Notes: generated from the letters alone by a model not told the origin. DNA of 7,111 nucleotides from an uncultured Micavibrio sp. (GCA_913057885.1 CAJXOI010000039.1:1-7111); one strand, 5' to 3'; counted from the first letter of the stretch, positions 1-6,828 are shown. Made by a program: numbers and translations.

Positions 1-381
1 GGCAATTTGTAACAAAACGCCGTCTTCTGTTATGGGATAGCCCTCGTGGTGACCAAGTGCATTAAACAACGCCCGTTCATTTTGGCGCACTTGGTATATG
101 CGTATGACATTATTCAAAATCGTTTCTTCAAGAAATTCTTTTGCCTGCAATGCGTATTTACCCTGTGATTGTTGTGTTTCCCATGGAATATAAATGGCAG
201 GTATGTGAATAATTTTATCCCGATTGACCATAAAGGTTTGACCATCAATAATCTGAGTCACCCGCATTTGCGGCATGGTCAGGCGAAAATCGGCCTTCAT
301 TGTCTCTTCAATGCTTTGTGCCTGCCCCATTTGTGCCATGGACATGACCGTTAATAATGTTAGAAATAAAAAACGAACCAT
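1..381 (-). CDS. Secreted staphylococcal-nuclease-like (TNase fold) protein, N-terminal part, probably catalytically degenerate
   Basis: This is an open frame of 127 codons on the minus strand, uninterrupted to the window edge, so the C-terminus is missing. It begins MVRFLFLTLLTVMSMAQMGQAQS, a short basic-then-hydrophobic Sec signal peptide with likely cleavage after residue 21, so the product should be exported. Residues 41-69 (VTQIIDGQTF ... IPAIYIPWE) resemble the opening strands of staphylococcal nuclease domains, normally IDGDT followed by an RLxGIDxPE segment. Residues 74-127 (GKYALQAKEFLEETI ... EDGVLLQIA) match the helix and later strands. The catalytic positions look altered: DGDT is DGQT (Q48), the usual Arg is His59, and the acidic pair is replaced by Tyr and Trp; only an Arg at 103 fits. 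It may be a non-catalytic domain. The start at 381 gives the best signal peptide but lacks a clear ribosome binding site. Its start lies 10 bases from that of the divergent protease gene. The fold call is by eye only. Confidence 0.6.
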   Translation of the reverse strand, partial: MVRFLFLTLLTVMSMAQMGQAQSIEETMKADFRLTMPQMRVTQIIDGQTFMVNRDKIIHIPAIYIPWETQQSQGKYALQAKEFLEETILNNVIRIYQVRQNERALFNALGHHEGYPITEDGVLLQIA

Positions 382-391
382 TGAGATAGTG

Positions 392-1870
392 ATGACAAAA
401 TTAGACGGCTTATACAAGATTATTTTGATTTTTCCTTTATTAGGTGTGCTTTCGGCATGTTCCACCAACCAAGCCACAGGCCGCAATCAATTCACGGGAT
501 TAATGCCCGCATCCCAAGAAGCCGCGATCGGCGCACAAGAACATACAAAAATTATGGCGCAATTTGGCGGCGAGGTTGAGGATAAAGCCCTTAGAGATTA
601 CGTCACACGCATTGGAAATAAAATTGTTCCTTTTACTGAACGCCAAGATGTCAATTATACTTTCACATTATTAGACAGCCCAATCGTCAACGCATTCGCC
701 CTTCCAGGCGGCTATGTATACCTGACACGCGGCATTTTAACCTTGGCGAATAACGAGGCAGAAATGGCCGCCGTTATCGCCCACGAGATCGGGCACATCA
801 CCGCCCGTCATTCGGCAGAGCGTTATTCAACATCGATTTTGACTAGCATCGGGGCTTCCATTGCCTCTGTTGCCATTAACATCGACGGCGCGTCTCAAGC
901 TTTGGGATTAGGATCGGAATTATATTTAAAATCTTATTCCCGTTCCCAAGAGCACGAGGCGGATGATTTGGGCATCAGGTATTTGGCTCGTGCAGGATAT
1001 AACCCTGAGGCCATGGCAAATTTTTTACAATCGCTTGACGAATATATCAAGCTTGATGCCGCAGAACGCGGAAGAACTGGTAATCGGGTTCCGAATTATT
1101 TATCGACCCACCCCGTTACGTCAGAACGAATTGCACGCTCCAGAAACGCTGCCGCACAATATACTGAGGGTGCGAATATCACAAACCGTATTGATTATCT
1201 CAAAGCCATTAACGGCATGATTGTTGGCGATAGTCCCGCACAAGGATTTGTATATGATAATCATTTTGTCCATCCTGAGCTTGGGTTTAAATTTTCTCTT
1301 CCTGCTAATTACACCACAGAAAATTCACCAGAAACGTTTATTGCAAAGTCCAAATCACGCACAGGCGGTGCCATCATCCTAAGCAGTGGCAAAAAACAAG
1401 CCTCGGAATCAATAGATGATTTTTTACGCCTGCGTATTTTAAAAGGGGATATGAGCAATGCCCGCGATTTTGGAACGAACACGGTCAACGGCATTAAAAC
1501 CGCAAGTGTTGAACGCAGTGGATCAGTGAATAATATGAAGGCCAATATCCGCACCGTTGCCTTTGAATGGTCGCCAACGACTGTGTTTATCTTAACCTTG
1601 GCCATGCCCGAGATGATCAATCAGGCAGAAGTCAAAGCCATGCAACAATCTGCCTTTAGCTTCAAAAGAATGAGCACCGCCGACAAGCGTAAATACCGCC
1701 CCAAACGCATTTCATTCCGTGTGGCGCAGACCGGGGATACTGTGGCCCAAATGGCGCAACAATTCCCTTATGATGATAATTTAAATGAACGCCGTTTTCG
1801 CGTCATCAAGGGAATGGAACCGTATGAACAACTCCGCGCCCGCCAAGCCTATAAAATTATTACACAGTAG
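392..1870 (+). CDS. M48-family zinc metalloprotease, lipoprotein, with C-terminal LysM-like segment
   Basis: Predicted 492-residue envelope protease, probably acting in periplasmic protein quality control like the M48 proteins BepA and LoiP of enterobacteria. The chosen ATG at 392 is followed by a lipoprotein signal (hydrophobic residues 10-20, lipobox LSAC, Cys23). The frame stays open upstream to an ATG at 275, but that would bury the signal and overlap the divergent gene; a GTG at 389 is an alternative. A weak GAGA ribosome site lies at 383-386. The catalytic motif HEIGH is at residues 131-135 (zinc ligands His131 and His135, base Glu132). The third ligand is probably Glu187 in the EHEAD motif. 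His240 in STHPVTSERI matches the conserved His of the BepA-type loop. Residues about 290-440 form a family-specific domain, and residues about 442-478 (RVAQTGDTVAQMAQQF ... RFRVIKGM) look like a LysM-type module. All catalytic residues are present, so it should be active. The exact orthologue is not assignable by eye. Confidence 0.9.
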   Translation: MTKLDGLYKIILIFPLLGVLSACSTNQATGRNQFTGLMPASQEAAIGAQEHTKIMAQFGGEVEDKALRDYVTRIGNKIVPFTERQDVNYTFTLLDSPIVNAFALPGGYVYLTRGILTLANNEAEMAAVIAHEIGHITARHSAERYSTSILTSIGASIASVAINIDGASQALGLGSELYLKSYSRSQEHEADDLGIRYLARAGYNPEAMANFLQSLDEYIKLDAAERGRTGNRVPNYLSTHPVTSERIARSRNAAAQYTEGANITNRIDYLKAINGMIVGDSPAQGFVYDNHFVHPELGFKFSLPANYTTENSPETFIAKSKSRTGGAIILSSGKKQASESIDDFLRLRILKGDMSNARDFGTNTVNGIKTASVERSGSVNNMKANIRTVAFEWSPTTVFILTLAMPEMINQAEVKAMQQSAFSFKRMSTADKRKYRPKRISFRVAQTGDTVAQMAQQFPYDDNLNERRFRVIKGMEPYEQLRARQAYKIITQ

Positions 1871-1901
1871 AACGCGAACCTACGCTGGGAGAGAAATGCT
1901 A

Positions 1902-3518
1902 TCAAGCCGCTTTAATATCAAAAGCCGCGGCAATAAGCTTTTGCGTATACTCAGTCTGCGGATTGTTGAAAATTTCATAGACAGGACCTTGTTCAACAAT
2001 GTTGCCATCTTTCATCACCAAAACGCGATGAGACAAGGCCTTCACAACGCGTAAATCATGTGAAATAAATATATAAGAGAGATTCTCTTGTGATTGTATA
2101 TCACGCAACAGTTCAACAACATCGGCCTGGACGGACATATCCAACGCCGATGTAGGCTCATCCATCACAATCATTTTTGGCCTGAGGATCAACGCGCGGG
2201 CAATAGAGATCCTTTGCCGTTGCCCGCCTGAAAATTCATGCGGGAAGCGATGGCGCACAACGGGATCCAAACGCACCTTCTCCATAACTTCAATAACTTT
2301 TGCATCTCTTTCAGATTCAGATAGATGCCTTGCATGGATAGACAAACCCTCGGCAATAATATCGGCAACGCTCATTCGTGGAGACAGAGATCCGAAGGGG
2401 TCTTGAAAGACAATCTGCATTTCATTGCGAAGAGGTTTGACTTCTTTCTCCTTTAATGTCGCAATATCACGCCCCATAAAAACAATTTCGCCCGTGGGAT
2501 TGAGTAAACGTAAAATTGAAAAGCCTAATGTGGATTTTCCTGATCCACTCTCCCCAACAATGCCGAGCGTTTCCCCTTGCGATAAATGCAATGACACATC
2601 ATTGACCGCTTTTACAAACGTCTTGGGCTTACCAAAAAAATTCTTTGCCTTAGGAAAATATAATTTAAGGTTACGAACGCTCAATATTTGCGGTGTGTCT
2701 TCGACAACGGGTTTGACCTCGCCGCGTGGTTCTGCATTGATAAGCATTTTCGTGTAGTCATGCTGTGGATTATCAAATACATCGGCGGTTCTCCCCTGCT
2801 CCACCAACTCGCCATGTTTCATCACTGCAATACGGTGCGTAAATTTCCTTACGATGGTTAAATCATGCGTTATCAAAAGGATCGTCATGCCCAGTTTTTC
2901 CTGTAAATCACGCAATAATTCTAAAATTTGCGCCTGAATTGTCACGTCCAGTGCGGTTGTCGGTTCATCAGCAATCAGAAGATCCGGCTCACACGCCAGT
3001 GCCATGGCGATCATCACTCGCTGCCTTTGCCCACCTGATAATTCATGCGGATAGGCATCCAATCGATCCGATAAGCTATCCAGGCCGACCAGGTTTAATA
3101 ATTCTAAAACCCTCTCTTTACGGGCGTTTGCATCCAATCGCATATGGATTTTAAGGGATTCAGAAATCTGTTTCCCAATGGTATGAAGAGGATTCAGCGA
3201 TGTCATCGGCTCTTGGAAAACCATCCCGATATGATTGCCGCGAACGCGGCGCATATCACTCTCTTCAAGCTGAACAATGTTCTGTCCTTGATAGATAATT
3301 TCACTTGTTTGACCAAAAATCACATTCGAAGGCAGCAATTTTAAAAGTGATAACGCCGTGACCGATTTTCCAGATCCACTTTCCCCAACCAGCGCGAGAG
3401 TTTCACCTTTTCGCAAGTCAAATGAAATGCTCTTAACCGCCTGAAATATTTCATTTTTTCCTGTTTGAAAAGTAACGGAAAGATCAGATACTTGTAAGAT
3501 AGGCGCGTTGTCTTTCAT
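1902..3518 (-). CDS. yejF: Peptide/oligopeptide ABC transporter, fused double ATP-binding protein (YejF type)
   Basis: A 538-residue cytoplasmic ATPase with two complete ABC domains in tandem, the size and design of E. coli YejF (529 residues), which powers the YejABEF importer for peptides including microcin C. Domain 1: Walker A GESGSGKS at 45-52, Q-loop Gln102, signature LSGGQ at about 160-164, Walker B ending in Glu185, switch His218. Domain 2: Walker A GESGSGKS at about 322-329, Q-loop Gln372, signature FSGGQ at about 429-433, catalytic Glu454, His487. Both domains carry the oligopeptide-family C-terminal extension (for example [17 protein letters not shown] and [13 protein letters not shown]). 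All ATPase residues are intact. It starts 6 bases after the fliL stop and has no recognisable Shine-Dalgarno sequence, which suggests translational coupling to fliL. The partner genes yejA, yejB and yejE are not beside it in this window, so its permease must be encoded elsewhere. Related double-ATPase proteins (GsiA/DdpDF-like) cannot be wholly excluded. Confidence 0.88.
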   Translation of the reverse strand: MKDNAPILQVSDLSVTFQTGKNEIFQAVKSISFDLRKGETLALVGESGSGKSVTALSLLKLLPSNVIFGQTSEIIYQGQNIVQLEESDMRRVRGNHIGMVFQEPMTSLNPLHTIGKQISESLKIHMRLDANARKERVLELLNLVGLDSLSDRLDAYPHELSGGQRQRVMIAMALACEPDLLIADEPTTALDVTIQAQILELLRDLQEKLGMTILLITHDLTIVRKFTHRIAVMKHGELVEQGRTADVFDNPQHDYTKMLINAEPRGEVKPVVEDTPQILSVRNLKLYFPKAKNFFGKPKTFVKAVNDVSLHLSQGETLGIVGESGSGKSTLGFSILRLLNPTGEIVFMGRDIATLKEKEVKPLRNEMQIVFQDPFGSLSPRMSVADIIAEGLSIHARHLSESERDAKVIEVMEKVRLDPVVRHRFPHEFSGGQRQRISIARALILRPKMIVMDEPTSALDMSVQADVVELLRDIQSQENLSYIFISHDLRVVKALSHRVLVMKDGNIVEQGPVYEIFNNPQTEYTQKLIAAAFDIKAA

Positions 3519-3524
3519 CAGGAA

Positions 3525-4070
3525 TTACTGAATCAACATTTCTTGGAACAACACGTCTGTAACCTTAACAGGATGCGCCGCGATATTAACACGATACAGC
3601 AATTCTTGTCGCAGACGATAAATCCCTGCAGAACCACGCAAATCCTCAACCCTCATTTCACGCAAATAGGTTTGAAATTGGTCAATCACGCGCGGCGTGA
3701 TTGCCTCAATAGCAGGCAAATCCTCTTCGTTTTCCAGCTCTAGCTGAACCTTCAGTTTCAAAAATCTAGCACCACTATTCGAAGATAAATTCACAATAAA
3801 GTCTGGCAAGGCAAAAAAGGCGGCATTCATATCTTCTTCACTGATGGGTTCTTTTTCGGCTGTTTCGCCTGCCACTTCTTGACCCTCGATAGGGGCTTTC
3901 TCTCCGCCGCCAATCACACCAGTAAAGTAAAGCGCACCACCTATCCCGAGCAATGTCACCGGAAGAAGTACAAGCAAAAGCTTTTTCTTTAATCCGCTTT
4001 TTGGGGCCTCATCATCTTCTCCATCAATGTCATTAACACCCTCATTCTCATTTACTTCGTCTTCGGCCAT
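3525..4070 (-). CDS. fliL: Flagellar basal body-associated protein FliL
   Basis: A 181-residue single-pass inner-membrane protein associated with the flagellar stator and basal body, where FliL supports MotAB function. Residues 1-22 are a strongly acidic cytoplasmic tail, KSGLKKK at 24-30 is a basic anchor, and about 31-53 is the transmembrane helix. An acidic linker follows, then the conserved periplasmic FliL domain from about residue 86 to the C-terminus (FFALPDFIVNLSS ... RFLKLKVQLELE ... ITPRVIDQFQTYLREMRVEDLRGSAG ... RVDVLF-like end). The frame is open upstream to 4124, but the ATG at 4070 is chosen because the protein then starts with the typical acidic tail and an AAGGA site (near 4082-4086) lies upstream, although its spacing of about 11 bases is long. 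It diverges from flgF. In many alphaproteobacteria fliM follows fliL; here yejF follows instead. Confidence 0.92.
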   Translation of the reverse strand: MAEDEVNENEGVNDIDGEDDEAPKSGLKKKLLLVLLPVTLLGIGGALYFTGVIGGGEKAPIEGQEVAGETAEKEPISEEDMNAAFFALPDFIVNLSSNSGARFLKLKVQLELENEEDLPAIEAITPRVIDQFQTYLREMRVEDLRGSAGIYRLRQELLYRVNIAAHPVKVTDVLFQEMLIQ

Positions 4071-4100
4071 AACTCTATTATTCCTTTCACTATGTAGCGT

Positions 4101-4118
4101 ACTGAATTCACTGAGAAC
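4101..4118. repeat. Imperfect 9-bp tandem repeat in the fliL/flgF intergenic region
   Basis: ACTGAATTC (4101-4109) is followed directly by ACTGAGAAC (4110-4118), matching at 7 of 9 positions. It lies 31-66 bases upstream of the fliL start and just upstream of the sigma-54 site, where a shared regulator could bind. A repeat this short may also be chance, and no binding protein can be named from the sequence. Confidence 0.3.
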
Positions 4119-4135
4119 ATGCAATCACGCAGTTT

Positions 4136-4151
4136 TGGCACGGCATTTGCA
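4136..4151 (+). promoter_or_regulatory. Sigma-54 (RpoN) core promoter for flgF-flgG
   Basis: TGGCAC (4136-4141), five bases, then TTGCA (4147-4151). The invariant GG (4137-4138) and GC (4149-4150) are separated by exactly 10 bases, as sigma-54 requires. Taking C4150 as -12 puts the transcription start near 4162, giving a leader of about 34 bases before the flgF ATG. Sigma-54 promoters need an enhancer-binding activator; in Caulobacter-type flagellar systems this is FlbD, but whether that protein is present here is inference. Confidence 0.88.
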
Positions 4152-4195
4152 AAACTAGACGGTGAAATCATTTTTATGGAGCTTGGAAATAAAAA

Positions 4196-4918
4196 ATGGA
4201 AAACGCACTTTATATCGGATTATCACGGCAGATGGTTCTGAGGCAGAATATGAACCTGGTGGCGAATAACATTGCGAATGTTAACACGCCTGGTTATCGC
4301 GCTGATAAAATGTTGTTTGAAGAATATATTGTTGATCCCAAACCTGCCAATGAAGAATTATCGATGGTTTTGGACTACGGGCAATATAAAGACACCGCCC
4401 AAGGAAAGATGTCTTACACAGGTAATCAGCTTGATGTCGCCTTGCAAGGCCCAGCCTTTATGATGGTTGAAACGGCACAAGGAACACAATACACCCGCGC
4501 AGGGAATTTTGCACTGAATAATAACCGTGAGTTGGTAAACGCCGAAGGTTATCCCGTATTAGACTGTGGTCAGGGACGGATTGTTTTTCCTGAGAATATT
4601 CGTGAAGTGACAATTACAGACAACGGTCAAATTGCCTCTGATCAGGGTGTTATCGGGCAAATCGGAATGGTTGAATTTAATAATGTTAACAATTTGCGCC
4701 CAACAGGAAACGGCTTTTATCTGGCTGAAAATGACGAGATCCCGCTCCCTGCCGAAAATACAATTATGAAACAAGGCATGCTGGAGGGATCAAACGTCAA
4801 AGCTGTATTGGAAATGACGGACCTTATTGAAATATCACGCGATTACCAATCCATGCAGCGTATGTTGCAAAATGAGCATGATCGCCAACGCAGTACGATA
4901 CAAAAATTAACGGAATAA
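4196..4918 (+). CDS. flgF: Flagellar basal-body rod protein FlgF (proximal rod)
   Basis: A 240-residue axial protein of the proximal rod, exported unfolded through the flagellar type III system, so the lack of a signal peptide is expected. The N-terminal rod/hook motif NNIANVNTPGYR is at residues 24-35, within the helix-forming segment 3-30 (MENALYIGLSRQMVLRQNMN). The FlgE/F/G-type core includes LDVALQGPAFMMVE and TRAGNF at 100-105. The C-terminal coiled segment from about 195 (GMLEGSNVKAVLEMTDLIEISRDYQSMQRML) pairs with the N-terminal helix in the assembled rod. The length is close to the usual FlgF (about 240-250). GGAA at 4185-4188, 7 bases before the ATG, is a modest ribosome site. It is the first gene of a two-gene flgF-flgG unit driven by the sigma-54 promoter at 4136. 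FlgF is preferred over FlgG because of the start MENALYIGLSRQ and the order ahead of a clear FlgG. Confidence 0.95.
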   Translation: MENALYIGLSRQMVLRQNMNLVANNIANVNTPGYRADKMLFEEYIVDPKPANEELSMVLDYGQYKDTAQGKMSYTGNQLDVALQGPAFMMVETAQGTQYTRAGNFALNNNRELVNAEGYPVLDCGQGRIVFPENIREVTITDNGQIASDQGVIGQIGMVEFNNVNNLRPTGNGFYLAENDEIPLPAENTIMKQGMLEGSNVKAVLEMTDLIEISRDYQSMQRMLQNEHDRQRSTIQKLTE

Positions 4919-4920
4919 AA

Positions 4921-4936
4921 CTAACGAACTAACGAG
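4921..4936 (+). repeat. 8-bp tandem repeat in the flgF-flgG spacer
   Basis: CTAACGAA (4921-4928) is followed by CTAACGAG (4929-4936), 7 of 8 identical, directly before the strong flgG ribosome site (AGGAG at 4941-4945, 8 bases from the ATG). It is probably a small local duplication with no clear function. The 35-base spacer holds nothing else. Confidence 0.4.
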
Positions 4937-4953
4937 GTAAAGGAGAAAAAACC

Positions 4954-5739
4954 ATGCTATCACTTGATATCGGCGCAACAGGAATGCTGGCCCAACAGAT
5001 GAATGTGAACGTCATTTCAAACAATATCGCGAATATGGGAACGGCAGGATATAAACGCCAGCGCCCTGAATTTCATGATTTGATTTATCAAAACATCAAA
5101 CGTCCGGGATCCACATCATCCGATATTGGTACATTAGTTCCATCAGGTATTCAGGTTGGTTTGGGTGTCAAGCCAGGATCGATTTATCGTATCATGGAAC
5201 AAGGATCGTTCGAAGTCACAACAAACGAATTGGATGTTGCGATTGCAGGGCGCGGTTTTTTCCAAGTCCAATTGCCCAGTGGTGAGACCGCTTATACAAG
5301 AGCCGGAAACTTTGGAATCAATGCAGAAGGCGATCTTGTCACATCACAAGGGTATTTAATTGAACCTGCTATTAATATTCCCGAAGATGCAACCGACACT
5401 GTAATCAACGCATCTGGTGAAGTTCTAGTTATGTTACCAGGGCAAACAGCGTTCGCTAACCAAGGACAATTACAACTTGCCACCTTCGCCAATGAAGGCG
5501 GATTAGAAGCCATGGGCGACAATCTATTCATGGAAACTGAATCATCCGGCACACCCACGGTTGGAAATCCAAATGAAGATCAATTTGGCCGCATTGAACA
5601 AGGTATTTTAGAGAATTCCAATGTTGATGTGGTTGAAGAAATCACACGGTTGATTTCCGCACAACGTGCCTATGAAATGAATTCGAAGGTTATTCAAACC
5701 TCCGATGAAATGATGGGAACCGTATCTAACATGCGATAA
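4954..5739 (+). CDS. flgG: Flagellar basal-body rod protein FlgG (distal rod)
   Basis: A 261-residue distal rod subunit (E. coli FlgG is 260), exported by the flagellar type III apparatus and forming the rod section that crosses the P and L rings. Conserved features in order: N-terminal helix and NNIANMGTAGYKRQRPEFHDLIYQ (from residue 23), the FlgG-typical LVPSGIQVGLGVKPGSIYRIMEQGSFEVTTNELDVAIAGRGFFQV, YTRAGNF, a middle domain with LATFANEGGLEAMGDNLFMETESSG, and the C-terminal helix ENSNVDVVEEITRLISAQRAYEMNSKVIQTSDEMM (about 220-254). A strong AGGAG ribosome site 8 bases upstream supports the ATG at 4954. It follows flgF by 35 bases and shares its transcript. A strong terminator starts 22 bases after its stop, so flgG is the last gene of this unit. 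Confidence 0.97.
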   Translation: MLSLDIGATGMLAQQMNVNVISNNIANMGTAGYKRQRPEFHDLIYQNIKRPGSTSSDIGTLVPSGIQVGLGVKPGSIYRIMEQGSFEVTTNELDVAIAGRGFFQVQLPSGETAYTRAGNFGINAEGDLVTSQGYLIEPAINIPEDATDTVINASGEVLVMLPGQTAFANQGQLQLATFANEGGLEAMGDNLFMETESSGTPTVGNPNEDQFGRIEQGILENSNVDVVEEITRLISAQRAYEMNSKVIQTSDEMMGTVSNMR

Positions 5740-5761
5740 TTTCCATCCCCTACACCCTCCT

Positions 5762-5798
5762 AAACCTCTGAAATTATATAAATTTCAGAGGTTTTTTT
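5762..5798 (+). terminator. Strong Rho-independent terminator after flgG
   Basis: A perfect 14-bp inverted repeat: the left arm at 5762-5775 (AAACCTCTGAAATT) pairs with the right arm at 5781-5794, with a 5-base loop ATATA and an unbroken T-run at 5792-5798. It should end the flgF-flgG transcript 22 bases after the flgG stop. It separates flgG from flgA, genes that often share one transcript. Confidence 0.92.
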
Positions 5799-5802
5799 AT
5801 TT

Positions 5803-5818
5803 TGGCATATACCTTGCA
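5803..5818 (+). promoter_or_regulatory. Sigma-54 (RpoN) core promoter for flgA-flgH
   Basis: TGGCAT (5803-5808), five bases, then TTGCA (5814-5818), with GG (5804-5805) and GC (5816-5817) separated by exactly 10 bases. It shares with the flgF promoter the flanks TTTTGGCA and TTGCAAA. Taking C5817 as -12, transcription should start near 5829. It begins only 4 bases after the terminator T-run, which fits a new transcription unit starting at flgA. Confidence 0.87.
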
Positions 5819-5844
5819 AATATCCCTATGGAAAAGGAAAAAAC

Positions 5845-5848
5845 GAGG
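5845..5848 (+). promoter_or_regulatory. Ribosome binding site that sets the flgA start
   Basis: GAGG at 5845-5848 lies 6 bases before the ATG at 5855. The earlier in-frame ATG at 5828 sits on the predicted sigma-54 transcription start and would have no leader or ribosome site, so this site favours the start at 5855. Confidence 0.7.
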
Positions 5849-5854
5849 TTTGAC

Positions 5855-6814
5855 ATGACAGAAAGAGTAAAAAAATTTCTACCAGGTGCGGCAAAGCTGC
5901 TGCTAGCCATATTAGTCATGGTTGCATCAATGGCCATGTTTATCAGCAGTATCAACAAGGCCATGGCTGCACAACCCATCACAAACGTGACAATCACTGG
6001 TGACAACATTACATTGGGTGATGTTTTCAAAGGTGTCAAAGAAAAAGACGCCGGTTTTGTTCTAGCTCCTGCTCCTACCCCGAATACAGTCTTAACATGG
6101 GATGCCAGAACACTTAACCGTGTCGCCCGTGCGTTCAATCTGCCGTGGAGGGCATCAGCCACAGACCGTATAGAAATTCGTCGTCTGGCCACCATTATAG
6201 ATGAAAACGATATTCAATCTGCAATTTTAACATCTCTTAAAAATGAGGGTTTAGATGCCAAAGTTGATCTGGATTTTGTTGGTCAAAAGGCGGAAATTAT
6301 CCTATCACATGAATTACAGCCAACGATCGAAATTGTATCATCATCTTACAACCCCTCTCGCCAGACATTTTCGGCAACATTACGTACCGCCGATGACGCT
6401 ATCAGAAAATTTTCTGGTGTGGCATATCCGCTTATCGCTATACCGGTTTTGGACACCCCTGTACGCCGTGGTGACCTGATTACAAAGAATATGATTAAAA
6501 CCATTAACGTCCGTGCAGACGAGCTTGGCGACGATATTGTCGTGAATCCAGATAATCTTGTCGGCATGACACCACGTCGTGTTTTAACCACTGATACGCC
6601 TGTTTCAATATCCGAGTTGGATAAACCACGCATGGTTGACCGTGGTGACCTTATTACAATGCATTACCACAAGGGACCTATTAAAATTACCGCCATTGCC
6701 AAAGCAATGGAAAGCGGAACCAAAGGCGACATCATCCGTGTTATGAATGTCGACAGCAAAAGAACACTTAAAGCGCATGTCACGGGAATGCGCGAAGCAA
6801 GGATTTTAAATTAG
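5855..6814 (+). CDS. flgA: Flagellar P-ring assembly chaperone FlgA (long alphaproteobacterial form)
   Basis: A 319-residue periplasmic chaperone that helps FlgI assemble into the P-ring. Start 5855 gives MTERVKKFLPGAAKLLLAILV..., a long signal peptide (basic residues 4-14, hydrophobic core about 15-31, likely cleavage after AMA/AMAA at about 36-39). Residues about 48-115 (ITLGDVFKGV ... APAPTPNTVLTWDARTLNRVARAFNLPWRA ... IEIRR) form an N-terminal domain absent from the roughly 219-residue enterobacterial FlgA but common in alphaproteobacteria. A middle segment follows, then the SAF-type domain at about 196-260 (PVRRGDLITKNMIKTINVRADELGDDIVVNPDNLVGMTPRRVLTTDTPV) and the FlgA C-terminus (GDLITMHYHKGPIKITAIAKAMESGTKGDIIRVMNVDSKRTLKAHVTG). 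The start 27 bases upstream (5828) is open but disfavoured by the promoter position. flgH begins 14 bases after the stop, so the two are very likely co-transcribed. Confidence 0.93.
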   Translation: MTERVKKFLPGAAKLLLAILVMVASMAMFISSINKAMAAQPITNVTITGDNITLGDVFKGVKEKDAGFVLAPAPTPNTVLTWDARTLNRVARAFNLPWRASATDRIEIRRLATIIDENDIQSAILTSLKNEGLDAKVDLDFVGQKAEIILSHELQPTIEIVSSSYNPSRQTFSATLRTADDAIRKFSGVAYPLIAIPVLDTPVRRGDLITKNMIKTINVRADELGDDIVVNPDNLVGMTPRRVLTTDTPVSISELDKPRMVDRGDLITMHYHKGPIKITAIAKAMESGTKGDIIRVMNVDSKRTLKAHVTGMREARILN

Positions 6815-6828
6815 GAAGGGCTTAAACA

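Noticed and set aside
275..391. N-terminal extension of the M48 protease frame up to an ATG at 275
   Set aside because: It would put 39 unrelated residues before a clear lipoprotein signal and would lie antisense to the signal peptide of the divergent gene.
1912..1928. Possible hairpin near the yejF 3' end (GCTTT...AAAGC)
   Set aside because: The stem is only 5 bp, lies within coding sequence and has no following T-run.
4071..4124. N-terminal extension of fliL to an ATG at 4124
   Set aside because: The start at 4070 gives a typical acidic FliL tail with a nearby AAGGA site; the extra 18 residues look like translated leader.
4096..4124. Sigma-70-like promoter for fliL (TTGCAT-N17-TACGCT on the minus strand)
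   Set aside because: The -10 matches the consensus at only 3 of 6 positions, so it is too weak to list as a feature, although it remains the best candidate on that strand.
4071..4195. CtrA binding site (TTAA-N7-TTAA) in the fliL/flgF spacer
   Set aside because: No TTAA half-site occurs in this spacer.
5762..5794. The 14-bp palindrome as an activator (enhancer) site for the flgA promoter
   Set aside because: The small loop and immediate T-run fit a terminator better, and the arms do not recur near the flgF promoter.
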